The notes under the pieces: generated by a model
What the model was told of the DNA's origin: nothing
Seen by the model: the letters and a program-made list of their open reading frames with translations, nothing else
Databases searched by the model: none
Program-made: the position numbers and the translations under genes
In this document: positions 36,201 to 46,739 of the stretch, in pieces
Layout: each line of letters opens with the position of its first letter
Position numbering within the stretch: the first letter of the stretch is position 1
NCBI RefSeq assembly: GCF_027172205.1
Contig: NC_070618.1
Span: 8,562,001 to 8,626,000, forward strand
Direction of reading: 5' to 3'
DNA: 64,000 nucleotides
Source of the DNA: Podarcis raffonei
Taxonomy: Eukaryota > Chordata > Lepidosauria > Squamata > Lacertidae

Positions 36201-39200
36201 CATTTGTAAACATGTCTTCTTTTCTAAAAAGATGCCAAGACCACCAATGCCACCATTTTACAGAAGTCACTTACTTCAGTTTGATTATCTGATTGTAAAG
36301 TTGCAGGGCTTCCTCTGTGTGACCTTGCAGCTGCAAGATATAAGCCATCTGACCGTGAATAATAGCCAGTTCAGCCTCAATGTCTTCTTCGGTAACATCC
36401 TAAAAGGAAACAGTAAAAAAAAGTTAACACACAACCTTGAAACCTTGTTATATAATATCCACAGATCAATGGATGGAATCCAATGTCAAGTCAGTGGACC
36501 CCAAACCCCCAGAGCAGATTTTGGGGGGCGGTATTCATGGGGTTGCCAAGGAGGGGAAGGGGAGAGAAAGGGTAAATCCAATTTATGCAAGCTGGAATTT
36601 AGTATCACCCAAACCTGCAAATATATCTACGGTAACTAGCAAACTTACTAGTAACGCAGCTAGAGAGCAAGCCTCATTGAATAGAGAAAATATGCATTGG
36701 ATTGCACTCCTGGTACCATTTCTCTCATTGGGTGAGTCACGCAAGCATGCAAATCTCATCCACTGATATCACCGGGAGATAAAACTGCCTCACTTTGCCA
36801 TTATTGTGTTCACTAAGAATACTTTTTAAAATGGCTTCAGCAGATAATGGAAGCTCTGGATATTTAAATTGTTAGTATCAGCAATGGCCCTTGCTACAGA
36901 ATTCACAAAGTTTAATTCTACTCTGTTAACACTTCTCAGTGAAGCCGTTCATGTGAAAGAGGCACACTGCTATTGAAAGGCACAGAAGTAAAAAGAAAAG
37001 CGCTGATGGAGAACACTTTAAATCCAGTGTGATGAAGGAAAGCAGGCAGATAGCACATAACCAAGCAGATTTATGCAATTAGCTTACATGCACACATACT
37101 GAGAATATTAAACCTGCCGAGCGGAAAAAGGATTCTCGGTGTAACGCTAGTGACTCACCGAATCTTCTGAGAGAGACTGGCGACACAGATCTACAATGAA
37201 AGTGTGACAAATTAATTTTGGACATAAGAAGAGCCCTACTGGATCTGACCGAAGGCCCATCCATTCCAGCCCCTTGTTCTCACAGTGGTGAACCAGATGC
37301 ATACAGGAAGCCTATAGGTAGGAGTGCAGCAGCACTCTTCCCACTCGTGCTGCCCAAAAACTGGTATTCAGAGTCATATTGCCTCTGACAGTGGAGGTAG
37401 CACACATTTTGCCATAGATATGAGCCACCAATCAAGGTTCCACCACTGATTAACACCTGCCTATAGAAACTTCATTTGCAGCACAGAAGTGCAAGGATGC
37501 CTGATATTTCTCTATACAGTGGTATCTCTATTTACGAATACGATCCGTTTCGGGGTGCCGTTCGCACCCTGAAAAGTCTGTAAGTAGAGTGCCGCTACTG
37601 CGAGTGCGTGAAAGAGCGCTTCTGCACATGTGCGAAGCGCGCAGATCACTTCTGTGCGTGCAGCAAACCCGGAAGTAAACACTTCCGGGTTTGCCACGTT
37701 CGTAACCTGGAAAGCCGCAACGTGAAGCAAACGTAACACGAGGCATGACTGTATTTGACAGCATCCTATAATCATTCTCCGCATATCTTAATTCCTAATC
37801 TGCCCTTAATATACTAGATCCTAAGTTTCCAACTGTGTGTCAATACATGATACAATTATGGATTTCTTAGTAGTACTATCAATTTAACCATCTTGAGTTC
37901 TCCCCACATCTCCCTTCAGTTCTATTTTGCTTGGTCTTTGCTTGTTTTTCCAAGTTGCTGGGGGGGGGGGGAATCTAGCTATTTGAAACTTGATTTTGCT
38001 TACCAAAATGAATGCAAATTAGTGCAGGGAGGAAATCCTGTGCAGTCTATAGGAACAACAGGTTACTGGTGGCCGTAAAGGCATTCTTGAAATACATTTG
38101 CAGATGCAGAGAATAAATTTAGGGACACAATAATCCCCATGTCTATTTTCTCAATTTCATTTATTAAAGGATTTAGATCTTGTGACGTCTTTCCACAAAA
38201 GCAGCACAACGGGTTACAAGGAAAGGACAAATTAATCTTCTCATTCATTACCTTCTGCTCTTTGTAGGCTTTTCATTGCCTCGTTCAGCCTGGCCTGCCC
38301 AACCAAAGAACAAGCAGCATTGTAACTCAGCTCATATGTGGCTTCTTGAAGGCCAAGATCCTCCTGGACAGAGCAAAAATAACGAAGTAAATAAAGGGAT
38401 ACCTCGTTCTAAATTACAGTGTGAACCAGTTTGCATGAACACTTTGGGTCAGATGGCTAGACACAGATCAAAACAATTCTTCCAAAGCATGAAGGGTTCT
38501 TAAATTAACATGCAGTAAATTCAAAAGCCACAAGCAGGTGATACATACTAATAGGAAGCTGTATGAACACCCTTCTTTCTAACTATATACGAGGCACAAA
38601 AGAACAATATGCAAGCAAATCATCACACGATTCTAGAAGCCCAAGCTCCTTTCATCAAGCGTTTCTTTCATTCCTTAGCACACATTGGCGGCAAGATGTT
38701 GTAGTGGCATAAAGATTCTTTTGCATATAAACAGATGTTAAGTAAATTACTAAACAAAGGCATACATTTACGGCATCAAACAATAACCACATTAAAAACA
38801 CAAAAGTAACCACCAGTATACCAATATAAAAAGGCAATCAGAATTTTAAAAACTGTATCTAAGGAAGATTGTAGGAAAATGCAAGTTGTTCTTGTTTTTA
38901 ACTGCCCACTTAAATATATGCAACCCTGGGTTCAAGCAAGCTTCCTTGGGCCACTCCATGGTCTTAAAGCTACCACAGATGAGGCCATCCTGTGTTTCCA
39001 CCTGCTGTATCTTCTCATGGTGTGTGTGTGTGTGTGTGTGTGTGTGTAGCTGTGGCATGAATCTGACCTCTGATCAGTCATGTTACTGCTTGCTAGGGAG
39101 TGCGAGAGGCGGAAGCAGCAGTTAAGTCAATACAGTGCAAATGCACTGCCAGAGCTAATCTGGTACTCCTGCTGGTGTATTTGCACTGTGCTGACCTTGC

Positions 39201-40005
39201 ACCTTGCCCTCTACCTCCCAGGAAGCAGCAGTGGTACAACCAACCTGGAGTCAAGTGAGCAGCAGCTGGGTTTTTATCCTTCTAGCCTTGAAATAATAAT
39301 AATAATTTATTATTTATACCCTGCCCATCTGGCTGGGTTTCCCCAGCCACTATGGCTGGCTTCCAACAGAATATTAAAATACAATAGTCTATTAAACATT
39401 AAAAGCTTCCCTAAAGAGGGAATGTCTTCTAAAAGTCAGATGTCTTCTAAAATATTGCAGAATCCACTTTTGTTGTCTATCAGTCCCCACGTTACAGGAA
39501 TTTAAAAGTGTACGAATGTCCTCAAGTGCCAAATTCCAATTGTCCTCCCCTGTGATTGGAATAAGATCCTAATCCAATCCATAACTTCCTGAGAAAATCC
39601 TTTCCCTCCCCCCAAAAGTAACAGAAATAAACTGTCAATGTAATCTGACAAAAGCCTTTTCAGCATCTAGAGAAATAACTGCAGCCACATCAGCTCTTCT
39701 ACTGTTTGAAGCATCCCCTTTTCCTACCAACCTTAAATTATCTGCTCCCTCTCTTTGGCAAATAATATTAATGTACTATTATAGCCATCACAGTCTGGTT
39801 AGGAATGACTCCTATTATTATCTTGCTGACTACAATAATTAAGGTGATAGGCCTATAATTTGGAATAGTTTGGTCTTTACCAGACTTGGGAATAACAGAG
39901 ATATCAGCTTCATACGTCAATGTTCCAATAAGACACTTCCCTGTATTTTATGGCGTTTATGCAGTTCACCTGCAGTTCACTTACAGCAAGAAGAGATGAA
40001 GGAGG

Positions 40006-40045
<40 letters not shown>

Positions 40046-43000
40046 CGTGCACATACACACTGCCACAAACATACTTACTGGCACGACCTTCTCCCATGTG
40101 CTCTGTGCAGCAATAACTGCAGAGAGGTTCGTTTTCCGTTCCTCTTCATATTCATCTTGTGAGTTGCGTATGAGATCCCGGTACACAGCTAAACAGTCGT
40201 CATAACGTTCTAATCTGTACAACTGGAAGGAAAAATCTGGATTAGCAGCTCAACAGACCAGAAAACAGTCAAAACTAGGTCTGCAAAATAAAATAGCAAC
40301 CATAATATCTCAGTAATGTTTATACTATACCTACAATCCAAGCAGGTATTGGACGGGATTCAACTAAGTTGCTGCATGCGCAGAATGTAGTCAGGTCGCA
40401 AAATGGGATTTCCTCCTCTTCTTCGTTGCATCCCCCAAATCTTCGTTGGAATATTGGGGAACCCCCAGAACAAGTTTAGGGGGCACACAGGGGAAATCCC
40501 ATTGTGTGAGTGGGCCTTGTTCTGCACATGCATACCCCACTTTACACTACAATGAAATCTAACCCCAGTTCTTCTTCTTTTTTGAAAAAATCTTAATTGA
40601 AAAAGAATAACCACAAACATGCACAGTGTTATGGAAGAAACACTGAACAAAGACCAAGCCCCATCCATGTCACTAAGCAACAACTTTCTTCAAGAAGAAA
40701 GAGTGAATGTATAATAGTTACCAAGGTCATCAATTCTAAACTGTCACCTCTGGTTGTTGAGAAAATCAATGCCAAAAGTTCTAGGCTGAAGAGCAACAAC
40801 ATAGCATGTGCCTATAGACCCAGAGTTGTCATGGGAAACACACTGTTCCTCCAAAGCATTTTGTCCATCATAAAATATCCCTCTTGGTAATTCCCAGAAC
40901 ACTGAGAGGCACTTCACAATTGCTGGAATAAGTTTCCATGCTAAGCCCAGGCAATTCTAGTTTCTACAAAATGTTTCTCTAAAGCATTTTATCACCCCTT
41001 AATACTCAACCAGGAAGATATTGAAAAGCAAGTAGAAGATCAAAATTTTATTCTTGGCTTTATTATTAATTAACTATTAGTAGTAGTAGTAGTAGTAGAC
41101 GAGTACAATAGGTTTATAGATATGCAGAATACCCCCATAAATGAAAAAAATATTATCACTTGCTTATATTGACATTTCCAGCATTAAAACCTGCTGATTT
41201 TAAAGATCAGTGATCTTTAGTTGAAGTGAAATACCAGTGAAGTGTCATATTAAATTCTGGTCTCATAATGTTGTGCACAATGAAAAATACGTGGCTAAGC
41301 TGCATTTTCAATTTTGAAATGTTCTCATTTCATAGGACCATCCATGAGGACAAGAAAGATGGCAAAAAGTAAGGACAGGTCTGCTTAATTAACAAGAACC
41401 ATTATAATCAGTCTTCATTATTCAACACAGTCTTGGTAGACTGTCAGCATCCATTGCTGCAGGACTATACTGTGGCTGACCCATTTAAGGGATTGCTAAC
41501 CTGCCATAAAAGAGCACACCTTTAGATTGAGAAAACTCCTCCACCACAGCACCTGAAGCCTTATATCCAGTTATTAAAAGCAGTAAGAGTTTGCAAAGCA
41601 GTAGTTACCACTTGTCCATACAGCTCCTTTAGCTTGTCTGTCTGCTGACTGGCTCCTTGAATGGTCTTCAGAGCATTTTCAATCCTGTTCAGCCTGTATT
41701 CACAGTAAGCCTTCTCAAAGGCTATCACATCACTGTAACGTATAAGCCGGAAGTGGGATGTGATTTCTCATTATCAACTCTTCAAAAAGCAGTTGTGTTT
41801 GCTAAGACTCATTACTGAAGATTGAATCCTATATACACTGACATTATATTGAACCAAACAACACAAGAAAAGGGAACTAATACTTTAGAAATCATAGAGA
41901 CATATTTTTGGACATGTGTCAAGTTTGTAATTATGTAAAATATGATAAGCTTCAAGAAAGGAGCTAATATTCATAAATTTCTCATTGTCTCAGACTAATA
42001 TGGCAACAATGTTCTAACAAAACAGATATATTGCAACACAGAAAAAGCAAAGATTGAATGCCTTCACAATACTAATTTTTATTTGCTTAACAAGACAAAG
42101 AAGTGTGTCTATATTTTGTGCATTGAACACACATTCCTTTTGCACGCCACACTGCTTTTGAAAGTGCTGGCTTACTGACTGATACAATCCTTACTGGATT
42201 GATATTTTTCTTGATATCCCATAAACTGCTTTTCTATTAACACTATATTAACATTCCTGAATTGCAGGGCTTGGACCAGAGGGCTCTCAGGTTCCCTTCC
42301 AACTCTACAATTCTATGATTCTATGACTTGTCTTGTAGCTTCTTTTCCCACAATGCAACTAGGAAACCTTTTTTGATACATACACACAGGATTTAGGTCA
42401 GCAATTATGCAGCTGCATGCTGGGACATATTAGTGTGCTGCAAAAGAACTTCTAGTGTACCAAGAAACTCATTCAACAATAAAACACTCTAGTGCACCTA
42501 AAAGCACACATTCACACTGGAGGCTGCCTGTTGCATCTCTGCATGGTCTTAAAAAGGTAAAGGTAAAGGGACCCCTGACCATTAGGTCCAGTCGTGGCCG
42601 ACTCTGGGGTTGCGGCGCTCATCTCGCTTTATTGGCCGAGGGAGCTGGAGTACAGTTTCCAGGTCATGTGGCCAGCATGACTAAGCCGCTTCTGGCGAAC
42701 CAGACCAGCGCACGGAAACGCCGTTTACCTTCCCTCCGAAGTGGTACCTATTTATCTACTTGCACTTTGACGTGCTTTCGAACTGCTAGGTGGGCAGGAG
42801 CTGGGACCGAGCAATGGGAGCTCACCCCGTTGCGGGGATTCGAACCGCCAACCTTCTGATGGGCAAGTCCTAGGCTCTGTGGTTTAACCCACAGCGCCAC
42901 CCGCGCCCCCTGCATGGTCTTGCCTCCTCCCAATTAGCTTTCACTGGCGGCAGCTAATTCTGTTGTCTCTCTGTATGGGTGTGATATGGTTACTCTAATA

Positions 43001-46000
43001 CAGAGACTCACCAGTGTTACCCACCCTTAGCAGAGGCTGTAACGTGAATTTGTTGGGGAATTACCGGCCTCCCAATTAGGAAGAATTCTCATTACAGTAA
43101 TGCACATAGAAACCCAACTGGATAACTCCTGTAACATCCGGGAATTTTTACCACCCCACACTCAAAATGTAAACTTTTTTAGCCTACGCTTTGAGAATTA
43201 ATTGACTAAGGAGAAAGAAGATTTTCTTGAAACTGTATTTTTCTTTATTTTGTAAATGCTTCCTTTTGCATATTTTGAAAAACTGAAAGAATTCTTGCAC
43301 CGTCTGAAAGCCATGTTGTTTGATAAGCAGCTAATATTCAACACTCACCTGGTTAATACTTTGGTATGGGTGTTAATCACACTGAGAGCTTCCTTAAAAC
43401 TTCCGTTTTGGATAAGGCATACCACTTTGCAGTGAAGAGCAGTTGCATCATCCTTGCTGATCTGCAGTACTAAGAAAAGCAAAAGCAAGGAATTAAACAA
43501 TGAGAACACAGGCACTGTTATTTGTATCTTGAAAACAAGCAGTTTAGGTTATCACAGCACTTTTCCAACTGTGGTCCAGAGAACCAAATTATACCAGTTG
43601 GAAGCTTATTAAAGGCTCCTTAGTGAGAAGTTTGGTGGGCAAACATTATATTCTTCCTTCCTCCTTCCTTGGGAGGTTTTTAAGCAGAGCGTGGATGACC
43701 ATCTGTCATGGATGCATTAGCTGAGATCCCTGCCGTGCAGGGGGTTGGAATAGATGACCCTTGGGCTCCTTTCCAACTCTACAACTCTGTGATACAATGG
43801 TAGAAATACAGCTTGCTAGGGAAGATCAACAGTGAGAGGGCAATGTGTAGCTGCAGGAGGGAATACTTTGCTGCAAGCCTAAACACACATTCTAGGCATT
43901 AAGCCCCACTGAACATAGCAGGACTTATTTCAAAGTGATATGACAGTTTCATAGATTAGCATCCTAACTCAATTCAATATAGCAATTCATTTCTTTTACA
44001 GATGCATAACTGCACAACCTACTTCCTCTTTACATACGTGGCAGTTTTTTCCCTAGCACATCCCCTGTACAACCAAATAACAATTCAGCAAACAAGACTT
44101 CCCCAAGCATGCAAGTACAGTGACATGAATGACCACATAGTGTATTTCTGCCTGTCACACAACTGTTAAAGCCACAGAGCACTTCAAGGAATAAGTGGCT
44201 GCAATCCTAACCTCACTTGTTGTTGTTGTTTAGTCGTGTTCGACTCTTCGTGATCCCATGGACCAGAGCACGCCACTTACCTCACTTACCTGGTAGTAAA
44301 TTCACTGAATTGAAGTGCACTGTTACTAATACTCAAGTTACAGCATGCTTTAAAATATTCAAAACACTTCACCTGTGTTACCTCACTGCGGTCTTTACAA
44401 ACACCCTAGAAACCAGGCCGATATTGTCGTTAACCATTTTTAATGTTTGACATTTCCTTATGTTTTTAAGATGTGATGGAAGCTGCCCAGAGTGGCTGGG
44501 GAAACCCAGCCAGGTGGACACAGTATAAATAATAAAATTATTATCATCATTCCCTTACTGAAGCGGGGCAACAATGCTAAAGCTGAAGGACTAGGGGCTT
44601 GCCTGGCGCCACCCACGAAAAAGAGTGAATCAAGCCTTGTCACTCATGAAGATCCAAACGAGGAGAGAGACCTTCTTAATGAGGGATCAGCATGAAAGGG
44701 GAACGGGAGAGGTTATATTTTCTGAGAATCCTCTGGAAAAACAATCTCTCAGAGGACCTGTTGATGGCATTTTACCATTGCACTGTGGAGAGTGTATTAA
44801 CTTATGGTCTGTGTGTGTGGTTTGGGAGCTGCACGGCCAGGGAAAAAACAATGCTGCCAAGGGTTGTAAAGACTGCAGAGAGAATAATTGGGTGCACTCT
44901 TCCCACCTTAGATCAAATCTATGCTGTCAGGTGCCATAAGAAAGCGGCAGAGATAGCGCAGGAGAGTACGCACCCTGGAAATGATCTCTTTCAGCTTCTG
45001 CCTTCTGGAAGAAGGTATAGGGTTATAAAGGCCAGGACTAGCCACCTGAAAAACAGTTTCTACGCTAATCCAATTCTGGTTCTAAACGCAGCATAAGGTA
45101 AAGGTAAAGGTACCCCTGCCCGTACGGGCCAGTCTTGCCAGACTCTGGGGTTGTGCGCCCATCTCACTCAAGAGGCTGGGGGCCAGCGCTGTCCGGAGAC
45201 ACTTCCGGGTCACGTGGCCAGCGTGACGAAGCTGCTCTGGCGAGCCAGAGCCGCACACGGAAACACCGTTTACCTTCCCGCTAGAAAGCGGTCCCTATAC
45301 AGTGGTACCTCAGGTTAAGTACTTAATTTGTTCCGGAGGTCTGTACTTAACCTGAAACTGTTCTTAACCTGAAGCACCACTTTAGCTAATGGGGCCTCCT
45401 GCTGCCGCTGTGCCGCCAGAGCCCAATTTCTGTTCTTATCCTGAAGCAAAGTTCTTAACCTGAAGCACTATTTCTAGGCTAGTGGAGTATGTAACCTGAA
45501 GCGTATGTAACCTGAGTGTATGTAACCCGAGATACCACTGTAGTGTATTTTAAAACGGGGTTTCAGAGTTTTTAGGGGTTTTGGAATGTTTTATGTAGTT
45601 TTTCAATTTCATTGTTCTGCATGGGACAATGACAATAAAGATATCGTATATCGGGAGCACGGTCTGCCGCCGGGTCACCGCTGAGTGTTACTGGAGAGGC
45701 TAAGCGAACGAGCAAATCTGAGGAAAGCCCTTCCCGCTCTGCAGGGTTGTTGTGAAGGTTCCAGCGAAGCTAATGCACGCGAAGCGCTTGGGGACGTGTT
45801 TCGAAGCTACTTCCCGCGCAAAGGGAAGGGGGATTAACTAAGAAAAAGTGACAGACTGCCACCCACCCCAAAGAGAGAGAATAAAGGCGACGCCAGGCGC
45901 AAAGCCCCGTCCCTCGCCCTGTGCCACTTCCGTCGCCCTCCACTCACTTTTATTGACCGACTTGAGGGCGCGCCCGAAGTCGCCGTTCTGGCCGCAGCGG

Positions 46001-46080
46001 TTCACTTCGCTCCACAGCGAGGCCACCGAGGCAGCCCCGGCCGCGCCGGCACCACTTCCGCCACCCGCGCCCGCCGCCAT
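22691..46080 (-). CDS. SRP72: Signal recognition particle 72-kDa subunit
   Basis: SRP72 pairs with SRP68 on 7SL RNA in the particle that targets ribosomes to the ER. There are 19 coding exons: 46080-45948, 43469-43349, 41732-41609, 40222-40079, 38363-38252, 37190-37159, 36399-36275, 36177-36120, 35969-35838, 35349-35221, 34164-34092, 33182-33118, 31433-31338, 30119-30016, 28627-28550, 27935-27798, 27568-27531, 25683-25524, 22871-22691. They total 2043 nt in frame, 680 aa (human about 671). The N-terminal and central parts are TPR-type helices. An eight-lysine run near residue 560-568 and PDPERWLPMRERSYY near 580 form the RNA-binding region; the tail ends KKKKGGKGGW. The exon 13 donor is GC; exon 6 is only 32 bp. 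The start MAAGAGGGSGAG is slightly longer in Gly/Ala than in human. Introns are dense in SINEs, MITEs and LINE fragments. Certainty is high; splice edges were read by eye. Confidence 0.96.
23116..23364. mobile_element. TA-flanked MITE, second family
   Basis: Termini TACAGTTGTACTTTGG and CCAAGGTACGACTGCA are inverted copies, flanked by TA. Internal segments such as GCAAACGTTCTTTGGAACCC echo the ends. Lies in the last SRP72 intron. Confidence 0.7.
23712..23795 (+). mobile_element. Truncated TACAGTGGTACC-type MITE
   Basis: Begins TACAGTGGTACCTCTGGTTA but lacks a matching right terminus. Confidence 0.55.
23962..24204 (+). mobile_element. Tigger-like MITE (copy A of a duplication)
   Basis: Complete copy with termini TACAGTGGCACCTCAGGTTA and TAACCCGAGGTACCACTGTA and TA edges. 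The body is repeats of CTTAACCTGAAGC. Its 3' part matches the hybrid copy at 24571-24816. Confidence 0.9.
24205..25182 (+). repeat. 612-bp tandem duplication (MITE plus flank)
   Basis: The 366-bp flank at 24205-24570 recurs at 24817-25182, by eye without differences, and each is followed by a MITE. The flank contains an L2-like LINE 3' end (AACCAGGCCTTTGGCTGCC, GGAACCACCCTGAGAGC). Total offset between copies is 612 bp. Lies in an SRP72 intron. Confidence 0.9.
24571..24816 (+). mobile_element. Tigger-like MITE, hybrid middle copy
   Basis: The left part carries the variants of the copy at 25183 (TACAGTGGTATCTCGGGTTA, TCGTCCCGGAGG, GCAGAG at 24755-24760). The right end carries those of the copy at 23962 (GTATGTAACCTGAAGCATCT). 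The switch falls at about 24758-24779. Confidence 0.9.
25183..25412 (+). mobile_element. Tigger-like MITE (copy B of a duplication)
   Basis: Complete copy, shorter at its right end than the other two (GCGTATTTAACCCGAGGTAC). Confidence 0.9.
25990..26263 (+). mobile_element. TA-flanked DNA transposon, third family
   Basis: Left end TACCATAGATTCCGG and right end CCAGAATCTACGGTA form imperfect inverted termini with TA edges. Internal inverted parts include TATAAGACGAC and GTCGTTTTATAC. Non-coding; in an SRP72 intron. Confidence 0.7.
26727..27430. repeat. Interspersed repeat interrupted by a LTR-like insertion
   Basis: The outer parts (26727-26764 and about 27283-27430) resemble one dispersed amniote repeat (TTGGTCCATCTAGTTCA, GTCTACACTGA). 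The family is not assigned. Confidence 0.45.
26765..27280 (+). mobile_element. Possible solo LTR of an endogenous retrovirus (fossil)
   Basis: About 0.5 kb that starts near TG and ends near CA, with a TATA-like motif near 27053 and an AATAAA-type signal near 27180 followed by a short GT-rich region, as in retroviral R-U5. No internal viral gene is present, so if correct this is a lone LTR left by recombination. The flanking duplication is not clear. The assignment is tentative. Confidence 0.35.
28690..29035 (+). mobile_element. LINE reverse-transcriptase C-terminal fragment, unassigned clade
   Basis: The frame includes RFNVFPSNLL, then CVCDGKTVESLPHIMFNC, a Cys-Cys-His-Cys arrangement typical of the end of LINE reverse transcriptases. 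It is similar to the copy at 34477-34821 (RLNVFPSAVL, CSCAQDIDSIKHILLHC). Frame and stops show it is a remnant, in an SRP72 intron. Confidence 0.65.
29443..29478. repeat. AAT microsatellite
   Basis: About twelve AAT units, the 3' tail of the adjoining L2-like LINE. Confidence 0.9.
29479..29850 (-). mobile_element. L2-like LINE 3' end
   Basis: On the minus strand it encodes a reverse-transcriptase C-terminus with QKAFSVVAPTLWHALP, FRRHLKAALF, then a 3' UTR (GGCTGGGGAAACCCAGCCAG) and the AAT tail. It is the best-preserved copy of this family in the window. Confidence 0.8.
31925..32245 (+). mobile_element. L2-like LINE 3' fragment
   Basis: ACAGGGCCTTTTTGGTGG starts a blurred reverse-transcriptase end, followed by an AT-rich 3' UTR ending AGCAGGATATAAAT. 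In an SRP72 intron. Confidence 0.55.
33187..33232. repeat. GA microsatellite at an SRP72 splice acceptor
   Basis: About 23 GA units. On the coding (minus) strand this is a CT run ending 4 bases upstream of exon 33182-33118, and it supplies the polypyrimidine tract. Confidence 0.95.
33786..34020 (+). mobile_element. Tigger-like MITE
   Basis: Complete, with termini TACAGTGGTACCTTGGGTTA and TAACCCGAGGTACCACTGTA. It lies 71 bases from an SRP72 exon (34092). Confidence 0.9.
34477..34821 (-). mobile_element. LINE reverse-transcriptase C-terminal fragment, unassigned clade
   Basis: A 114-codon open frame with RLFTKARLNVFPSAVL and the Cys-rich CSCAQDIDSIKHILLHCARY. It shares this layout with 28690-29035. 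The long frame suggests moderate age. Not a host gene: it is intronic and lacks splice or start context. Confidence 0.7.
35476..35805 (-). mobile_element. Sauria SINE
   Basis: Tail GGGGCCCCTGACCATTAGG at the left, tRNA-like head with GGGGATTCGAACC at the right. It lies in the intron just upstream of SRP72 exon 35349-35221 and ends within 35 bases of exon 35969-35838. Confidence 0.9.
37205..37440. repeat. Interspersed repeat of unassigned family
   Basis: Holds AAGAGCCCTACTGGATCTGA and TTGTTCTCACAGTGG, typical of a dispersed amniote repeat I recognise by sequence but cannot name. Adjacent to the 32-bp SRP72 exon. Confidence 0.5.
37515..37753. mobile_element. TA-flanked MITE, another family
   Basis: Termini TACAGTGGTATCTCTATT and CGAGGCATGACTGTA, with TA edges. 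Internal inverted halves CCCGGAAGTAAAC and GTTTACTTCCGGG can pair around 37670-37690. Confidence 0.7.
39019..39047. repeat. GT microsatellite
   Basis: About 14 GT units in an SRP72 intron. Confidence 0.9.
39293..39440 (-). mobile_element. L2-like LINE 3' end
   Basis: AAT-rich tail then complement of the GGCTGGGGAAACCCAGCCAG motif and the reverse-transcriptase end. Confidence 0.7.
40009..40042. repeat. TC microsatellite
   Basis: About 17 TC units, just inside the SRP72 intron after exon 40222-40079 (minus strand). Confidence 0.9.
42262..42327 (+). mobile_element. CR1 3' end fragment
   Basis: GGCTTGGACCAGAGGGCTCT, TTCCAACTCTACAATTCTATGATTCTATG: the CR1 terminus with its octamer tail. Confidence 0.75.
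42552..42908 (-). mobile_element. Sauria SINE, full length
   Basis: Flanked by the direct repeat TGCATGGTCTT. Tail GACCATTAGGTCCAGTCGTG at the left, tRNA-like head at the right. In an SRP72 intron. Confidence 0.93.
43670..43795 (+). mobile_element. CR1 3' end fragment
   Basis: Contains GGAGGTTTTTAAGCAGAG and CAGGGGGTTGGAATAGATGA, matching the last coding bases and 3' UTR of the intact CR1 at 5245-5350, diverged. Confidence 0.75.
44213..44276 (-). mobile_element. BovB LINE 3' end fragment
   Basis: GTTGTTGTTTAGTCGTGTTC then CGACTCTTCGTGATCCCATG: the complement of the BovB terminus. Confidence 0.8.
44440..44545 (+). mobile_element. L2-like LINE 3' end
   Basis: GCCCAGAGTGGCTGGGGAAA and an AAT-rich tail. 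Confidence 0.7.
45096..45297 (-). mobile_element. Truncated Sauria SINE, second subfamily
   Basis: Tail AGGTACCCCTGCCCGTACGG at the left. It is cut at CTAGAAAGCGGTCCCTA, where the MITE begins; the tRNA-like head is missing. Confidence 0.85.
45298..45542 (+). mobile_element. Tigger-like MITE
   Basis: Termini TACAGTGGTACCTCAGGTTA and TAACCCGAGATACCACTGTA, TA edges. Abuts the broken SINE. Confidence 0.88.
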
Positions 46081-46330
46081 CTTGGCAGAGGGAGAGAAGC
46101 AGCGGAGGGCGGGGGGGCAGGATAGGCCAGGGAAAGCGGGGCGCCGACGATGGCCTTTCGACCCGGAAGTGCATCCACGTAGCACTCTAAGCCTTCGTCG
46201 TGTACAAAAAAAAAGCGCGCCTCTCTAGGAAAACGGAGAGCCCAATGCGCATGCGTCTCCAGGGCCCACGCGCTCGGGCCTCCCAAGCAGGCGTGAGGCG
46301 AAGACGCATGCGCGCGTTGTTTAAACTGGT
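46081..46330 (-). promoter_or_regulatory. SRP72 CpG promoter with NRF1-like motifs
   Basis: CpG-rich sequence immediately upstream of the SRP72 ATG. TGCGCATGCG at 46246-46255 and CGCATGCGC at 46305-46313 fit the NRF1 consensus, common in housekeeping promoters; CCCGGAAGTG near 46160-46170 fits ETS. Binding is inferred. Confidence 0.7.
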
Positions 46331-46335
46331 TTGGC

Positions 46336-46395
46336 TCAGAATCATAGAGTTGGCGGGTGTACCGAGGGTCATCTAGTCCAACCCCCTGCCCACTT
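46336..46395 (-). mobile_element. CR1 3' end fragment
   Basis: AGAATCATAGAGTTGG and TAGTCCAACCCCCTGCC, the complement of the CR1 terminus, at the edge of the SRP72 promoter. Confidence 0.65.
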
Positions 46396-46474
46396 ATTCC
46401 CTACTCGTTTCCTGTCACCTAAGTCTGGGAGCTTCTGGGCATAGGCAGAATTCCTTTACCTCAAAATGCCTTTC

Positions 46475-46700
46475 TCAACCTGTGGGTCCCCAGATGTTCT
46501 TGAACTACAACTCCCATCACCCCTAGCTAGCAAGGCCAAAGCTCAGGGATGATGGGAGTTGTAGTCCAACAACATCTGGGGGTCCACAGTGTTGCTCAGA
46601 CTTGGGTTTCCAGCAGTTGTTGAACTACAACCCTGACCACTGGTCCTGCTAGCTAAGGTTGATGGGACTTGTTGTCCAACAGCAGCTGGGGACCTAAGTT
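46475..46700. repeat. Two adjacent foldback MITE-like repeats
   Basis: Both hold GAACTACAACTCCCATCA-type arms with inverted partners (GATGGGAGTTGTAGTCCAAC). Two copies lie end to end. Confidence 0.6.
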
Positions 46701-46739
46701 CATACCCTCCAACATTTCTCTGATGAAAACAGGGACATC

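Larger units (their letters stand above)
44690..45650 (+). mobile_element. L2-clade LINE 3' portion, interrupted by SINE and MITE
   Basis: A 134-codon frame from 44692 encodes a reverse-transcriptase C-terminus (LSEDLLMAFYHCTVESVLTY, LPSGRRYRVIKAR). The 3' UTR resumes at 45543 and ends in GACAATGACAATAAAGATA. A truncated Sauria SINE (45096-45297) and a MITE (45298-45542) sit between the two parts. Confidence 0.75.
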
